From Gammaproteobacteria bacterium (lineage in GTDB: Bacteria > Pseudomonadota > Gammaproteobacteria > S012-40): a stretch of 5,783 bases of DNA. Each line of letters starts with the position of its first letter. Positions within the stretch are counted from its first letter, which is position 1. The stretch lies in NCBI GenBank assembly GCA_029864945.1, contig JAOTSL010000210.1, forward strand, positions 1 through 5,783, read 5' to 3'. This document shows, piece by piece, positions 5,725-5,783 of the stretch. The translations under genes were made by a program, and so were the position numbers. The notes under the pieces are model-generated. The model worked only from the letters and a program-made list of their open reading frames with translations. It had not been told where the DNA came from and ran no database searches.

Positions 5725-5783
5725 CTTCCCGAAGAAGTGTTATAAGATCTCGTTATTTCAAATAAATTGAGTTGCAGTAGGTG
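5725..5783. other. Right flank of insertion; no AlkB continuation seen
   Basis: Joining this sequence to the AlkB frame gives ELG-LPEEVL and then TAA at 5749-5751 or nearby, with no trace of the expected AlkB continuation (a segment like NPxIASLSxG). The other two forward frames also stop within the window and do not resemble AlkB. A TGTTATAAG stretch (5738-5746) resembles an extended -10 box, but no -35 or downstream gene is visible before the window ends. Confidence 0.5.

Noticed and set aside
5753..5765. Near-palindrome TTATTTCAAATAA near the right edge as an operator
   Set aside because: It is short, purely AT-rich and has no visible neighbouring gene or promoter to give it meaning.
1..5783. 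CRISPR array, tRNA or rRNA gene, toxin-antitoxin pair, or defence system
   Set aside because: No regularly spaced direct repeats, no tRNA-like fold with the T-arm motif and no recognisable defence or toxin domain were seen. The ankyrin protein's repeats are protein-level, not CRISPR-like DNA repeats.

Overview
The window looks like a chromosomal segment of a gammaproteobacterium with moderately AT-rich DNA; no finer placement is possible by eye. The assignment rests on three things: the long-form RluA-type pseudouridine synthase with its distinctive N-terminal domain, a short AlkB homologue opening with the typical MxLDLFS start, and an insertion sequence encoding an IS5/IS1182-like DDE transposase.

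Layout. Bases 1-33 may hold the last codons of an upstream gene. Bases 67-2079 (+) encode an exported Sel1-plus-ankyrin repeat protein of 670 residues. The gap 2080-2293 holds no plus-strand gene, but its minus strand carries a small ORF (2011-2280) for a candidate single-span membrane protein with a charged helical tail. Bases 2294-3571 (+) encode the RluA-family pseudouridine synthase. Fourteen bases later an AlkB-like dioxygenase gene starts (3586) and is cut at codon 132 by an intact-looking insertion sequence.

The insertion sequence can be delimited to the base: 3982-5716 (1735 bp), with 19-bp terminal inverted repeats (18/19 identical) and an 8-bp direct repeat, AATTAGGT, on both sides. 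It carries one transposase gene (4089-5699) with D186, D392 and E449 as the probable catalytic triad. The insertion removed the second iron-ligand histidine and the C-terminal arginines of AlkB, so that gene is dead. The missing AlkB end does not resume in the 59 bases right of the element, although the matching 8-bp repeats argue for a simple insertion; the alkB gene may already have been damaged.

The most interesting regulatory observation is at the left end of the element. A consensus TATAAT box lies just before an inverted repeat whose right arm covers the bases between the transposase Shine-Dalgarno and its ATG. A transcript from the internal promoter would lack most of the left arm. A read-through transcript from rluA/alkB would contain both arms and could fold the start site away. 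This is the logic known for IS10 and IS50. I saw no CRISPR array, tRNA or rRNA gene, and nothing that amounts to a complete new multi-gene system.
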